A DNA stretch of 64,000 bases from JAJDZL01 sp965220665 (lineage in GTDB: Bacteria > Pseudomonadota > Gammaproteobacteria > Arenicellales > JAJDZL01): assembly GCA_965220665.1 (NCBI GenBank), contig CBDCQQ010000005.1, positions 1,612,001 through 1,676,000 on the forward strand, written 5' to 3'. Below the pieces are notes generated by a model. It saw only the letters and a list, made by a program, of their open reading frames with translations. It did not search any database and had not been told where the DNA came from. The position numbers and the translations under genes were made by a program. Within the stretch, counting starts at the first letter, position 1, and each line of letters begins with the position of its first letter. This document shows, in pieces, positions 63,153 to 64,000 of this stretch.

Positions 63153-64000
63153 ATGAAGAAATTCAATAGAGACGACTATATTGAGCAGCTTGCAACTGGC
63201 AAGATGTCTCGACGTCATTTCAATAAGGTTCTTGCCTCTGCCGGAATCACGACCGTGATGCTGCCAGTTTTTTCCGGTCCTGTCAATGCCGCTGCATCGG
63301 ACCACCCCAATGTATTTACCTGGGAAGGTTGGGATGCAAACGAGCACCACGAAGAATACTATGAGAAATATGGTGAATATCCGAATTTCTCCATCTTCGG
63401 GGATGAAGAAGAAGCATTCGCCAAAATCAAGGCCGGTGCGCAGTTTGATGTCACACATCCTTGTTCGTACAAGGTGGAAATCTGGCGGGATGCAGGTATC
63501 ATTCAACCCATTGATACCAGCCGTCTGAAGTACTGGGACAGCGTCATTCCCAGCCTGAAAAATATTCCAGGTATGATGGCTAACGGTGATAACTATTTCG
63601 TCGCAGCAGATTGGGGTTTGACTTCGGTGCTGTATCGCCCGGATCTTGTTGATGAAAAGTATCAGGAAGATGAAACATGGGGCATTCTGTGGGATGAACG
63701 CTACTCAGGACGCCTGTCTATGTCCGACAGCCTGATTGATGGTGTGATGGTTGCAGCCATTTTCGGTGGGGCAGCAGACCCATTTAATATGACAGACGAT
63801 GAAGTCGAAGTAACTAGGGATCTGCTGAGAAAACAGCTGCCATTGCTGCGTTACTATTGGACCAGCCCAACCGATTTGGAAAATTCAATGGCGGCGGGTG
63901 AACTGGTTGCCACCAGCTCTTGGAACGATGCGTATACAGCACTCAAGGCTGCAGGCGTCAATGTCAAGTACATGAATCCGAAAGAAGGTGCGATGACATG
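63153..64000 (+). CDS. Extracellular solute-binding protein (PotD-like), Tat-like signal; partial at window end
   Basis: At least 282 residues, open at the right edge. It starts at an ATG preceded by AGGAGTGAAAAGA. The N-terminus has MSRRHFNKVLASAG then ITTVMLPVFSGPVNAAA, an SRRxF-type twin-arginine signal, so it may be exported folded. The mature part (VFTWEGWDANEHHEEYYEKYG, QFDVTHPCSYKVEIWRDAGI, AADWGLTSVLYRPDLV) is of the family 1 spermidine/putrescine-like binding proteins. The companion transporter genes are expected to the right. Confidence 0.87.
   Translation, partial: MKKFNRDDYIEQLATGKMSRRHFNKVLASAGITTVMLPVFSGPVNAAASDHPNVFTWEGWDANEHHEEYYEKYGEYPNFSIFGDEEEAFAKIKAGAQFDVTHPCSYKVEIWRDAGIIQPIDTSRLKYWDSVIPSLKNIPGMMANGDNYFVAADWGLTSVLYRPDLVDEKYQEDETWGILWDERYSGRLSMSDSLIDGVMVAAIFGGAADPFNMTDDEVEVTRDLLRKQLPLLRYYWTSPTDLENSMAAGELVATSSWNDAYTALKAAGVNVKYMNPKEGAMT

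Noticed and set aside
1..64000. CRISPR arrays, tRNA or rRNA genes, prophage
   Set aside because: No regularly spaced repeats, no cloverleaf-like sequences, no rRNA blocks and no phage structural genes were seen. A dedicated tRNA or covariance-model scan was not possible.

Overview
The window looks like the chromosome of a gammaproteobacterium with many transporters, a heterotroph that uses amides and methylated amines. The clue to lineage is the pair of RpoD-type sigma factors: both have the short N-terminal region and the large non-conserved insert typical of gammaproteobacterial sigma-70. By eye the host genes are moderately AT-rich, while the insertion sequences are visibly GC-richer. No rRNA, tRNA, phage or CRISPR was recognised. 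Three full insertion sequences, a toxin-antitoxin pair, a broken transporter gene and two gene remnants suggest an IS-loaded genome in flux, as in many host-associated bacteria. That lifestyle is inference.

Layout. 1-8.6 kb: two apparently identical IS256-family elements in opposite orientation, each with its own target duplication. They bracket two DUF4143-type ATPases, a proline-racemase-family enzyme and an esterase. 8.7-19.8 kb (minus strand): an amide/urea utilisation operon, urtA-urtB-urtCD(fused)-urtE-small GatC-like subunit-amidase-amiC-amiR. A good sigma-70 promoter precedes it, with a leader of about 240 nt that holds tandem hexaloop hairpins and a terminator-like stem, as expected for AmiR (ANTAR) antitermination. 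urtA is split by a 2485-bp insertion sequence with a 5-bp duplication, and deleting the element restores the frame exactly. 19.8-25.7 kb: methyltransferase, cysteine-desulfurase-like enzyme, DMT exporter, a macrodomain-thioesterase-carbonic anhydrase operon, and a cytochrome c.

26-35 kb (plus strand): an eight-gene operon with a polyamine-type ABC transporter (potD-A-B-C), a DmpA-type peptidase, a class III aminotransferase, and small and large subunits resembling N,N-dimethylformamidase. A convergent acyl-CoA synthetase follows. 37-46 kb: a flavin reductase fused to a LysR-type effector domain, the glutathione-dependent formaldehyde pathway (frmA-frmB), and a glycine-betaine-type ABC transporter with two paralogous permeases that both carry an N-terminal DUF2628-like membrane domain. 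46-54 kb: an Xsc/acetolactate-synthase-like TPP enzyme with a hydrolase, a VapBC-like pair, a DUF1016 remnant, a PhyH dioxygenase and a dimethylglycine/sarcosine-dehydrogenase-like flavoenzyme. 54-64 kb: tandem rpoD paralogues, a polar amino-acid ABC transporter behind a near-consensus promoter, an HtrA-like protein lacking all three catalytic residues, a substrate-binding-protein remnant, and a solute-binding protein with a Tat-like signal that runs off the end.

How it fits together (inference): imported amides, betaines and methylated amines would be cut by the amidase, the DMFase-like enzyme and the flavoenzyme. The formaldehyde and formyl units produced would be detoxified by FrmA/FrmB. 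The most unusual items are the twin DUF2628-like/ProW permeases, the flavin reductase-LysR fusion, the candidate ANTAR leader above a broken urtA, the DMFase-like operon, the tandem sigma factors and the dead HtrA homologue.
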